Below, one piece after another: positions 10,609-21,121 of a DNA stretch of 23,561 nucleotides (its first letter is position 1; each line of letters starts with the position of its first letter). The notes under the pieces were generated by a model. That model was given only the letters and a program-made list of their open reading frames with translations, was not told the DNA's origin and did not search any database. Location: contig ASPP01013044.1 in assembly GCA_000512085.1 (NCBI GenBank), positions 1-23,561 of the forward strand. The letters run 5' to 3'. Source of the stretch: Reticulomyxa filosa (Eukaryota; Foraminifera; Reticulomyxidae). Made by a program: the position numbers and the translations under genes.

Positions 10609-13600
10609 CTCGCAAAACACAAATTGCATTTTCGTGTCTCGTGTTGGCGTGAACACAAAACAGCGGGCATGTGTCAAACAAAGAAACTGGGATCGATGGA
10701 TGGTCTCAATACTTTCATTGGAAATTAGCAACGAAGCTCGAAACTGCAACCAATTGGTATCGCAAATTTGTGCCACACTGATATGGCATCAACTAGTCAA
10801 TGACGACAAAGGGTATACGACGGTACTCGCGCTGCTTCAGACAGCAAACGATCGCATTCGAAAACTGTTGTATCCTTTCCATCAGTCCGCGCAGACCAAT
10901 GGTGGAATCGAAAGCACTCCCTCTAAAACAGGCTCAGCCAACTCCGAATCAAAGAAAGAGACCGACGCAGAATTGGAGTTGCGGAGTCCCTCCTCATCCT
11001 CGCCGCCCGACATACAGCATCGCTTCAGCATTTTGGTCTCTGCAAGTGCGTCTCTGCATTCGAATAAGCCACATTATCCCGAGGAGGTGGTCGCGCAATG
11101 TCGAGTGTTGCACGAGTACGTAGTGCAAGTCCTCCTTCATCTCTTGCATCACTTCATGAAAGTCCACGAAGTGGTCGATGATGCGAGTCGACGACGAGCC
11201 AAAAGCAATGCTACTGTCAAAGAAAATACGGTATCTGGTGGAAACAATAACAACAACAATAATGGCGATTTGTCAAGCACTGAAAATCTCAGGTTTTTTT
11301 TTTTCCATTGTCGTTTTTGCTTACACACAAAGTCGTGACTTTGTTTGATTGACAGTGATATTTCAGACTCTGTGAAAGCCAGACTAAGCAAGAACTTATA
11401 TGTCACGTTGAACGTGGCCGAGTGGTCGTTGATGAATCATCCGTTTTCAATGCTGCATGTGGCACGTACGCGTGTGACGTCGGAAACGCCGATGAACGAG
11501 ATTAAAGAATCGATGTTGTTCGATCAGCCCTTTCACCAAAGTGAATACTCGATCGACGAAACGAAAACGGAAATTGAGGTAATGTGCTTGAAAAAACTGC
11601 TCATATGCACATTGAAGTTCCTTTCCTTTAAGCAGTTGCGCCAATTGGTATTGCGACGGTTTCTCCGATTTATGAAAGAAGTCCTCCCTCATCCGCTCTG
11701 CCAAGGCATCTTTGAAGACTGCGTCAATGCCGCAAAAGAGTTTTCTTTGCGCTTGCAAGGGAAAAGAGATGCAAATGTGAAGACCATGCGAATTGCTTAT
11801 AGTTTCCTTAAGGTATATTTATATTTTTTCCAAAAATAAAAAAAATAGATATATTTATATGTATATAACTGTGTTTTGAATAGAATGCTTTCCAACGCTT
11901 TGAAAGACGTGGCGAAAAAGCACGCGCAAAGGTAATTCGCCAACTTCAAGAAGATGCCTTTTCCTATTGGAATGCCCAATTGTTTGTCGACTTGGATCCA
12001 AACTCGCCCAATTCAGTAACGGCATCATCCTTGCGAGCAGCGGAAACACAGTTGGAAAGGCCTCAACAACATGTGCACTCGTTGTGGATATTTTTCCAAC
12101 ACCAACATCACTGGGAGTGCATATTTCACGACGACGAAATGAGAAGATTTCGAACTGAATTTGAGAAATTTGGAGTTTTGTTTCAATCAATCCAATCATA
12201 TTTGTTTATTTATTCCATTTATTTGCTTGTGAATGCATAAACGTATACAAACACAGAAAGAAACAAAGAAAATCCAAGCGTCGTCGCGGTTGGTGTTGAA
12301 ACAATTCTTAACAGCGTGCACCCAAGGAATAGAAGAGATGAGAGAACAAGAACATGATTCGATTAACGAATGGTTGACTCGCCGTCGCAATGAACGAAAA
12401 GATTTGATTCGCGAATTGAAAAAGTTTATGGATTTTTTTGATGAAGAATTTGTATCACGATTTCCAGACGAGAACACCGTGGACTATTGGGAAATCGACC
12501 CTCGTGAATCGGAAAACCACACACGCTTGCTATTGATTCGAAACGTGAACGGGACGGATCATCCGGAGGCAACATACGAAAACAGCAAATCTTTGCCGCA
12601 GACACTTTCCAAACTGTCTCCCGAGTCATCGGAAATGGAAGAGTCGGCCACGTTGATGCGACGCGTATCGAAACACGCAACGCATAGCGATGGCAATTCA
12701 AACGGGATAAAAAATATCGAGACCAGTCCATTGTTGCCTGAGATCATGGAAGATAACGACTCGTATTTGAGTTCGACGCACCTGTCAATGATGAGCAGTG
12801 ACATGGATGATAAGAACCACGAATCGCAGTCGACGATGATTGTAAACGAAGACATTGAAATCGAGCATGAAGAGTGGGAAATGTCAGGACCTTCCATTAC
12901 TTCAACGTTGTCAAATGGAAACAACAGCCATCATAATAATGGCAATAGCAATAATAACAATAACAACAGTAATGGTAATAACAATGGCAATAATAATAAC
13001 AATGGCGGCAATTCCATTGGCGCAAATAACAATTCCGAAAATAGCGGAACAGGACAACAGCAATTCCAAAAGGCTAATATTCACGGAAAAATCCTATTTG
13101 AAGGAACTGCCATCAACATATCACCGTTTTACAAGATCGAAGGCACAGTATACATAACAGATACTCGATTTGTATTCGAAGGACGAAAGTATTTGGAAAA
13201 CGTGTTCCAACAAAATGTAGTGGATCAAATCAAATTAAAGGAACTGAAGCTTCGACACTTGACAAAACACACACAAGACAAAGATATCTTGAAAATGCTG
13301 GAAATGGAAACGCAAGAGCAAAGAGACAAATTGGAAAATATTGTCGATCAAATCATTGAATACGACGCTTGGTATCTCAATTACATTCGCTCCATTTTGC
13401 CTCGACGTTATTTGCTACGCGAAATTGGTATCGAAATGTGGATCGCGGGCACGCACAAATCTTTTTTTTTTCTTTTGAAAATACAAAAAAAGAATGAGGC
13501 TTTGACACTTATCTGTAAACACTCGCAACGGCTGACACATAACGTACTGCGTTATGTCATCCCCGCGCCCAAAAAAATTTTAAAGTCGTCTCAATTGACA

Positions 13601-16600
13601 CAGCGTTGGCAAAAGCGATTCATCAGCAACTTTGATTATTTGATGGAATTAAACGTGTTGGCCGGAAGAACGTACAATGATATCACCCAATATCCTGTGT
13701 TCCCATGGGTTCTGACCAACTACGCGTCCATGACCATCGATTTGAATGATCCAAAAAACTTTCGAGATTTGTCCAAGCCCATTGGAGCATTGAATCCGGA
13801 AAGACTCAAGTATTTCATTCAAAAATATCGTGACACGCAAGAAGATGTAGCGTCCCTCCTTATCACTACGCTACCCATTACATGAGTGCGGGTATGCACG
13901 TATACTGCATTCTATTTTTTTTTGGTTTTATTTTTTTATCCATTTCAATCTTTTCATTAAAAAAAAAAAAAAAAAAGGAATTGCTTTGCATTATTTGGTA
14001 CGAAATGAACCATTCACCACATTGGCGATCAACTTACAAGGTGGACGCTTTGACATCCCGGATCGTCTATTTCACTCATTGCAAAACGCATGGGAGCTGT
14101 CTCGAACGAATTTGCATGACGTGAAAGAAGTGGTTCCGGAAATGTACTATTTCCCAGAAATGTTTCGCAATATCAATCGTTTAAAATTGGGCAGCAAACA
14201 AGACGGAGAGGTAATCAACGACGTCACGCTACCACCGTGGGCAAGTACGCCCGAGGAGTTTGTACGGATCTCACGCGAGGCATTAGAAAGCGAGTGGGTG
14301 TCTCGGAACCTGCATCATTGGATCGATTTGATATTTGGATATAAACAGAGAGGACAAGCGGCAGTGGATGCGTGCAATGTATTCAATTATTTGACATATG
14401 CCGGAGCAGTTGACTTTGAGACCATTGTCGATCCTGAATTGCGAGCGGCGACAGAACAGCAAATCTACCATTTCGGACAAACTCCAAACCAATTATTTGA
14501 TGGTCCACACGTGGAGAGATTGCCCAAAGAGGAGTGTGGCATATTCGATTTGATCATTCCATTCAAATTTCACGGGGATTACAAACCTATTGAAATGAGG
14601 ACATTTGCAATGGTCGAACAATTGACGTCATTGAATGTCGTTCGGAATGGACAATGTCTGAAATGTTTTGACATGTTGGAACGTCTGCTTTCTTTTGAAT
14701 TGCCAAATGTTACCAATGTGGATTCCAATTCCTCCACTCTTGTTACTACAGGCACCAAAGCACTCGCGTTGCGTACATTAGTGGACTCACCACAAGACCC
14801 GCCTATCTATGAGCTGATGTCACCTGATTGGAGCGACTGCATTTTGTATCAAAGCTTTGTTGTGTCGAGCAATGGAATTTATGGAATAACATCTGGCTAC
14901 TTGGATCATAGCATCAAAGTCCATTTTCTACGAACCGGAGAGGTGCTGGAGTCCGTTACCGGATTGGAAAATGGACACAATGACATCATCACCTGTCTTG
15001 CTTTGGCTTCTTCACAGGACATGCTGGTGTCCGGTGCACGCGATGGATCCCTTGTACTTTGGACCATCAATTGGTAATGCACTCTACTCTTTATGCATTC
15101 ATAGAACATATGTGTATTTTGTTTTTACAAGGACCTGTCTCCGCGATGCGTGTTTACAATTGCTCACAAACACAATCCACAAATAATCAGTAAATCAAGC
15201 AAGCCTCCCAGACAACCAGTATTGGGCAAGCCATATCGTTTGCTGTCGGTTCACTTTGATAGCGTGCGTACAGTTGAAATCAATACGAAATTGGGCGTGA
15301 TTGTATCCGCAGCTGATGATCAAACGGTTGCATTGTACAGTATCGCGCGTAAGAGATTTGTGCGTCAGATTTTCTTTAATGGCAGAGAGAAAAAAGATCA
15401 CAACGATGAAAATCCACCTTTGCGAGAAATTATCAAAATTGTAATTAGCAACTTGGGATACATTGTCGTGCATACGATCGAAGACACGGCTCCAACCCTT
15501 CGAGTGTTTTCCCTCAATGGAATATTAATCAGTCGATTGCGCATTGATGAAATATTATTCGGAATGGTTTTAGATCAAAGTGGTAAATTGTTAATCACCG
15601 GCGGCCAATCCTGTGTTATTTCATTTCGCTATGTTCACAAGTTAGCTCCAATGAATATATAACAAAAAATAAGCACACATTTTATTTTGCTTTTGATGGA
15701 ATATGTATGCGTATGTTTTTTTTCTTCGATGACAGTCTTCGATTGGTACAGGAAATAGTTGTGTTGGAGAATCAACGCAAGAAAAACAAAAAAGATGCCA
15801 ACACAAGTCCCAGTGGTCCACACATTAATATATCTGAATTAAAATCGATTGACGAAAACACAACCAACATCTCTGCGAATGATGCCAAAGAAGAGCATGA
15901 AAATAGTGACAAACGAAAAGTACAATTTGATCAAAATATACACTCTCCAAAAAATCTACTCACGGCACATAAATTGAACACACTGACCCCAAAGCAGACA
16001 CACTCCCCTGCCTGGCGTGCACAAAGATTGTCTATTTTAAGAAATCAACAAAACGCTGACCCTGAATCAGCCAAACGTACGTCTATCAGCATATCATTGA
16101 AGAACAAACGCCGATCGATGCTTTCACAAAAACGTCGAGGATCACGAAGTATTTCTTTAAATCCCAGAGAAAGTAGTGTTCAAGGAAGCTCAGTACGAAG
16201 ATCAACACATTTTCACGGACGGTTCTCTTCTGTTGATGGAGCTGCTGTCCTAAGTGCGTCCCATATCATTGATCTCGCAATTGACACAAATAATTTCTTC
16301 ATGCTTGTTGCATATCTAGATATCGAAAAAGAAGAATGCAAATTGCTCTATTATCCTTTGCCGACCTCCAAATATGAGAAAAGCTTTGATTCGTATTATA
16401 AAGTTGTTTATCCGGTTTAGTTTCTGTTTTTTCTACTACGAGATAAATTGAGAGAAAGAGTGGACACAGCTACCTATTGCCCTTACTGTCTTGGACACAA
16501 TTTGTCTGCAACAGATACTAGAAAATGCCCAACGTTCAATATGGAGCGCAACCCAAAAAACAGATGAAGTTTCGTCACCAGATAAAGAGAATAAGTTTGC

Positions 16601-16715
16601 GTTTGTGAATGAAACGCTTCAAAATGTAAAAGAGACATCCAACAAAGTTGGAAAGGTTATTGGAAATGTGAAATCATTCTTTAAAAGAAGCACAGATGGC
16701 AATAACAAAGAATAG
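6664..16715 (+). CDS. NBEA/LRBA-like: Neurobeachin/LRBA/LvsA-type BEACH-WD40 protein, 17 exons
   Basis: BEACH proteins are very large scaffolds for vesicle traffic and membrane fission or fusion. The spliced product is about 2,845 residues, close to the usual size of neurobeachin and LRBA. In order: a low-complexity start; a ConA-like lectin domain (about 290-480: LPKGWSFSLWMKL, then QIYLDGVPG); an armadillo-like/DUF4704 region (about 480-1150), with WIQAPKDVIVGVVSYIHTL and NWDRWMVSI at family positions; an Asn-rich linker (about 1680-1725); a PH-BEACH domain (about 1730-1893); a BEACH domain (about 1899-2180), with LTQRWQKRFISNFDYLMELN, GRTYNDITQYPVFPWVL, NFRDLSKPIGALNPER, PPYHYATHY and EPFTTLAINLQGG; then WD40 repeats from about 2290, interrupted by a basic Ser/Arg-rich insert (about 16070-16230). 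A charged tail ends in KRSTDGNNKE. The ATG at 6664 starts a clean 91-codon exon. A one-base frame change is needed near 13831-13850, and perhaps another near 15074-15150. Confidence 0.95.
8204..8237 (+). repeat. Run of 34 adenines in BEACH intron 4
   Basis: An uninterrupted A34 lies in the intron 8169-8325, preceded by a T7 run. It does not abut the acceptor, which has its own A-rich tract at 8311-8325. The true length is uncertain because homopolymers of this size are poorly sequenced. Confidence 0.85.
9844..9862 (+). repeat. 19-bp word shared with 6275-6293 (copy 2)
   Basis: The word AATCGCACTTGCTGACAAC starts seven bases inside the proposed exon 9 of the BEACH gene (exon from 9837) and encodes part of KSHLLTT. 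The other copy is in the spacer upstream of the gene. Confidence 0.75.
10569..10612. repeat. TA microsatellite in BEACH intron 9
   Basis: Alternating TA with a single TG break fills the middle of the intron 10557-10663. It creates the Ile-Tyr strings seen in open frames crossing the intron, which are not real protein. Confidence 0.8.
12914..13046 (+). repeat. AAT/AAC-rich codon repeat in BEACH exon 13
   Basis: A mix of AAT and AAC codons with scattered GGC and AGC encodes an Asn-rich linker between the upstream helical region and the PH-BEACH domain. Mixed synonymous codons suggest an old, translated tract. Comparable Asn-rich tracts occur in the glycosyltransferase-like and RTF1 genes. Confidence 0.8.
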
Positions 16716-17012
16716 CCTATGCTTTTTTATTTTTGTGGTGGGAGGACATCAAAATAGCGGCTTATTATTTTGTCGTTCTACTATATTCAATTGTCTTGTT
16801 TACAAGTCAATTTTGTTGTGATATTTTGTTAAGATTCTTTTGTGGTGTTTTCTTTTTGCTTTTGTCTGTTTTCAACGCTGTAATTTTTTTCTTCTTTGGA
16901 ATGTCTTTTAAACGAAAATTGCATAGTATAAATCTGTTTATTGAAATTCTAAAATTGCTTGCAAGAAAAAACTGCTGTCAAGTTATTGAAAAAATAACTG
17001 AAGAAAAGAAAG
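16716..17012. other. Convergent 3' region between BEACH and phosphatase genes
   Basis: About 300 T-rich bases (plus strand) separate the stop codons of the two convergent genes, so the 3' UTRs are short or overlap. TTTATT at 16937-16942 is AATAAA on the minus strand, about 70 bases past the phosphatase stop, and is a candidate polyadenylation signal for that gene. An open frame with hydrophobic composition crosses the region without an ATG. Confidence 0.55.
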
Positions 17013-18463
17013 CTATGACTTAATGATCTTGATACTATCAGTTTTCAAATCAATCTCAATAGCGCCTAAATTGTTTCCATAGAAGGCAGATATGCCAACG
17101 TCAATGCTAATCAGTTGTCCATTGCATCTGACATTTACTTTTCCATCACTTTGTGGATTATGTCCGATGATCATACGAGAGACTCCTAATTTTTGAACAG
17201 TTTGTTCCACTAATTGGCACATGTACTCTTCGTTGGATACACTTTTTTTATTTGTTTCAGAGAGATCGCTTATATCTTCCACCATACGTTCTGTGTAAAA
17301 TTTGCTTTCGAAATATCTGGTCCAGATAGGTCCATTTTCTCCAGTGAGGAGGAGCACGTTATTATCTGGAGAGTACTTTTCGCGGAGCAATGCTGTCTTA
17401 AAGATTTCGTTCATTTTGGTGATATTTTTTCAAAATAATCACATATTTCTGGATGAATACCTGCATGAACAAACAACGAGCTTTCCACAATACGAGCAAT
17501 TGGAGTTTGTCTCAAAAAGTATCCAACATTGTGTGATAACGAGAGAATATTTTTCCATCCTTCTTCACCTCCACGTTTGTATAATTCGTTATCATTAACA
17601 TAATGATACCTGCCAATCAAACTTAGATTTAGTAAACAAATACGAGTGCACACAACCATAATATTTTAGTGTATTGTTATAACCTTTGCAAAAAATTTAA
17701 AAGCAAAAAATAAATAACTTGAGATGTTCATGATTTCCGAGCGTATGCAAAATCAAGTTATGTTCAGACAACTCAGGATCGGCTTGTAATTGATGTCTCA
17801 AATCCCAAAAGTATTCCAAAATTTCAACAGATTGTGATCCTCGATCAAAAATATCACCAGTTTGAACTAAAATGGTTCTATTGGTAATCCAGCGACGTAA
17901 ATTCTTGTCAACCACGCCACATAAACTCAAAATCTTGCGGAATTGACGCAAATCTCCGTGCAAATCTCCAATGGCTATAATACGATCATACTTTTGTGAT
18001 ATTCCTTTCATTACATAAGCCTCTGGATAGTTTTGAAAGAATTTTTTGTTCTCCTTTGGATTCTTTTCTAATTGTAGTTTTGGCAATGGTACCTTTTTGT
18101 TTTCTACTTGTCCAGGTGTTTCTTTGGCTTCTTTGGGCTTAACTCGTACAAAAGAGAGTATATCATGAACCGAATTAATTATATTCAAGTTAAACGCTTG
18201 ACAGAGAGCCAACAAACACAACACTAAAAATATAAAGATCAACGAACAACGCAAAGTTATATATCTTCTTTTGTTCGATTGATGAGATGGGCTCTGTGCG
18301 GGTTTTGCCGCTTTTTTCAAAGAATTCTCCTCGTCTCCTTGACGGGCACTAAATGTTAATATCGTCATTAAAATTGTGAAAAGACGCTTTTAGAGCAAAT
18401 AATATATTCATACGTTGGAATATTCTGAGGTGCTGTTCCTGCTCGGTGTCTGACAGTTGCCAT
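17013..18463 (-). CDS. Membrane-anchored Shewanella-like PPP-family protein phosphatase, three exons
   Basis: PPP phosphatases hydrolyse phosphoserine/threonine (some Shewanella-like members prefer phosphotyrosine) with a two-metal centre. Exons on the minus strand: 18463-18414, 18348-17719 and 17609-17013; introns are GT-AG, phase 2. The 50-nt first exon gives MATVRHRAGTAPQNIP and joins the next in frame. One membrane segment (about 48-67) makes it a signal-anchor protein with a luminal or extracellular catalytic domain. Motifs in order: GDLHG (144-148), GDIFDRG (181-187), GNHEH (from 221), FVHAG (275-277, usually HGG) and IIGHNPQ (376-380, usually GHT). The product is about 425 residues once a one-base frame change at about 17412-17420 is allowed: exon 3 reads ...EKISPK and hits TGA, while the conserved domain continues as MNEIFKTALLREKYS one frame away. 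Without that, the protein would lose its last metal-site motif. Confidence 0.9.
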
Positions 18464-19013
18464 CTTTGGTTTGGCTCAAAAAAAAAGCTCGTACAGGAAA
18501 AACACGTTTAGTTCAACAAACTAACTTACACACTTGTCCCTTGAAATGCTAAATAAATGGAGGTCCAAAAATTAATGCGTAGAAAACTTTTGAATGTACC
18601 AGTTTACTTTGGTTATCTTACATACAAATATCAGCAACGAAGGTTTAACATAGTCTTAGTAATGATTTGAGATTTAATGAGAAAAACAAAAAAATCAGCA
18701 TACTGTCGACGGTAATTCACTTTCACAAGAAAGTCGTTATTTTCTAATGAGCGCAGAAATAGTTTTTTAACGAAAATTCAACTTTTGAATATGGTTAAAT
18801 TCTGTACTCTGGTTATTAAATACAACAATTATTATGTTCTTTTGAATTAATATATTCCTCGAAAATACGTTTAAAATTTCACACAAGCAGCAACGGACAA
18901 AATAAAAAAGTTGTGTAGAGTAGACGCTAGTCTTACAAAAAGGAATTACCGTTTTTCAAAAGAATAAAAGCGTTTTTTGTCATTAACAAAATTTTTTTAA
19001 AAAGATTATTGAA
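18464..19013. promoter_or_regulatory. Divergent promoter region between phosphatase and RTF1
   Basis: About 550 bases lie between the minus-strand phosphatase ATG (18463) and the RTF1 ATG (19014). It is AT-rich and has no conserved coding signal. It must drive both genes. I see no clear repeated motif. Confidence 0.5.
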
Positions 19014-21121
19014 ATGGATAATAAAAAAAGAAAGTTAGATTCACATGATTCCACACCTATGTCAAAACGAAGACGTGTGACCCAAGATGACGCGTCTTCC
19101 AACCCGGACGCTGAACTGGACTGGGGTTATTTACAAACTCTGCCAGAAGTTGAAAGAGAAACACTGATATATGAATACCAAGAAAAGAAAGAAGAAGAAA
19201 AGGAAAGAAGACAAGCTGAAGAAGATTTGTTATTGAAAAAGCAAAACGAAGAAAAGCAGAGACAGCAACAAGAAGAAAAAGAAAAGCAGAGGCAAAAACA
19301 AAAGCAAAAAGAAGCCGCAGCAGTGGGGACAGCGACAGCAGCAATGGTGCCCCCTTCACCGCTAAAGCAAACCTTACTCTTCACACTTACGAAGACCCCA
19401 GAGGATGAATCTTCGCCTTCAATGTCGGAGGCAGATGAGGAGACGCGAAGAGAACACAGAGAAGGGGACGACGAAGTTCAATTTTTTGCAAAAAAGAATT
19501 TCACAAAGCAAAGAACAACAAACAATAAAAAAAAAGGACGGAAAAAAAGGAGACGATGCAAGAACACAATCGCAACAACACTCACAAGAACAAGGCCAAG
19601 GGTCAATGCACTTGTCGCCGGTGAGTAAAGCGATGACGGGGACGCGAAATCGGGAATTGGAATTAAAAGATTTGCGTGCTTGCCAACTAACGAGATCGTC
19701 ATTAGAAACAGTAGTAAATGAACCCTATTTCAAAGAATTTGTGTCAGGATTATTTGTGAGATTGTTCATTGGATACAACATAAATAAAAAATCGGAAAAA
19801 AGGCTATTTATCGATTGTGTGAAATTGAATGCGCAACAAAGTATCCAAAAGCATATTCATTGAGCAATAGCGATAATAATAACAACAGCAGCAATAGCAA
19901 TTCAAACAACCTCAGCAGTGGCAAAGTAACACAAAATGCAATCGTTGCAAAATTCGGAAACCAGAAGCGCACGTTTCGAGTGACGGCAGCGTCGAATCAA
20001 CCTTTTACAGCAAGTGAGTTTGAAAAATGGAAACAACAAATGGAGGCCGATAGATGTACACTACCATTGCCAAAACAATTGGAAGATCGCACATTGCGCT
20101 CGCAAATGCGAAGACATACATATCGATACGATATGAAGGACTTGGTATCAATGCATAACGAAAGACAGTTGCGAGATTTTGCAAACAAACAAAACTTAAC
20201 CAAACTTCGATTACAAATACAACATCGACTTGATTCGCTTGCTGACAACAATCCTGATAAGGCATCCCTCACTTTTTCATTGAAGCAAATAGACGACGAA
20301 TTAGAAAAGAGAAGACTGCAAAGAAAGTCGACGACTATGATTGAATCCATCAATGAACAGAATCGTCGCAATAATCTCCTTCGAAGATCGATTCATCGCA
20401 AACTTTTTATTGGTCCTGGACAAGGAAATACTGATCCTTTTTCTCGCACTATTACCAAGTTTTTTTTTTTCTCTCATCATTTGAGCTCAATTTCATTTCT
20501 TCTACCTTGTAATACAAAATACAATAAAGATCCACAATTGAGAGATTTGGAGAAAACTCAACTTCTGACGTCAAAGCAAAAAAAGAGAAAGATTATTCCA
20601 ACGAAAGTAAAAACAAAAAAGATAAAGAAATTAAAGCAGAAGCAGAAACGCACATAGAAATTAAGCATGAAACTAATACTGAAAAAGACGTACAATCACC
20701 GGTGCAAGCCAATTCAATAAATAAAAAAAAACTTGGTAAACACAATCGATTATTCGAATCGTCTGCACCTCATTGGAGTAATATCGACATCACCGAAATT
20801 TTGTCCAAAAATGCTCCACAAATTAAAGAAGAAGCACACGTGTTGCCACTCACAGAACCGAGTCAATCGAATGAAGATCATGATTCGCTAATCCGAGATC
20901 CCTTATGGCTTGTTATTCATGACGTCGGTGCAAATTTTTGCAAAGATATTCATGAAGTCGATTTACCTATTCGTCGGTCTGGTGTACCTATCTTTGGCCG
21001 CAATTCAAATCCTACTTCTTATGCAAACGAATTTTTACAACAGCCAACACACCGACATATCCTATCTTTGCAAGACTACTTCCAACTGAAACACAAAGGA
21101 CTTTTAAAAACCAATGTTTAA
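19014..21121 (+). CDS. RTF1: RTF1, Plus3-domain subunit of the Paf1 elongation complex
   Basis: Rtf1 links the Paf1 complex to Spt5 and promotes histone H2B ubiquitination during transcription elongation. Two exons: 19014-20458 and 20530-21121 (intron 71 nt, GT-AG, phase 2). The N-terminus is basic (KKRKLDS...SKRRRV, a likely nuclear signal). LQTLPEVERETLIYEYQEKK matches the ERE.iL.eR motif of the histone modification region, followed by Gln/Glu/Lys-rich coiled coil. The Plus3 domain starts at about residue 217 (LRACQLTRSSLE, PYFKEFVSGLFVRLFIGYN), continues as IYRLCEIE...KYPKAYSL, has an Asn/Ser-rich insert, then KRTFRVTAASNQPFTASEFE. DPFSR near the end of exon 1 matches the family DPFTR. The product is about 678 residues, similar to other Rtf1 proteins. 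Two frame changes are needed: +1 near the A9 run at 19529-19537 and -1 at the A6 run near 19796-19801. Confidence 0.92.

Larger units (their letters stand above)
6664..16715 (+). other. Splice map of the BEACH gene (16 introns)
   Basis: Introns inferred from phase-matched GT-AG junctions and protein continuity: 6937-7025, 7489-7567, 7703-7843 (GC-AG), 8169-8325, 8836-8933, 9139-9285, 9504-9583, 9732-9836, 10557-10663, 11293-11355, 11813-11883, 12175-12256, 13892-13977, 15074-15131, 15641-15735 and 16403-16460. Lengths run from 58 to 157 nt. Phases agree at every junction except 15074-15131, where the downstream WD40 frame is one base off. The alternative donor at 15054 restores the frame but removes the conserved LW of a WD repeat. 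The last intron has alternative ends (donors 16403, 16406 and 16415; acceptors at 16454 and 16460). Exon 11 contains a further optional in-frame intron at 11579-11632. Confidence 0.75.

Noticed and set aside
16733-17023. Hydrophobic open frame of 96 codons between BEACH and phosphatase genes
   Set aside because: It has no ATG start, its composition follows the T-rich 3' region, and it lies between two convergent stop codons. It is best seen as UTR.
20229-20250. Third partial copy of the CTTGCTGACAAC word in RTF1
   Set aside because: Only about 12 bases match and it lies in conserved-frame coding sequence, so chance is sufficient.
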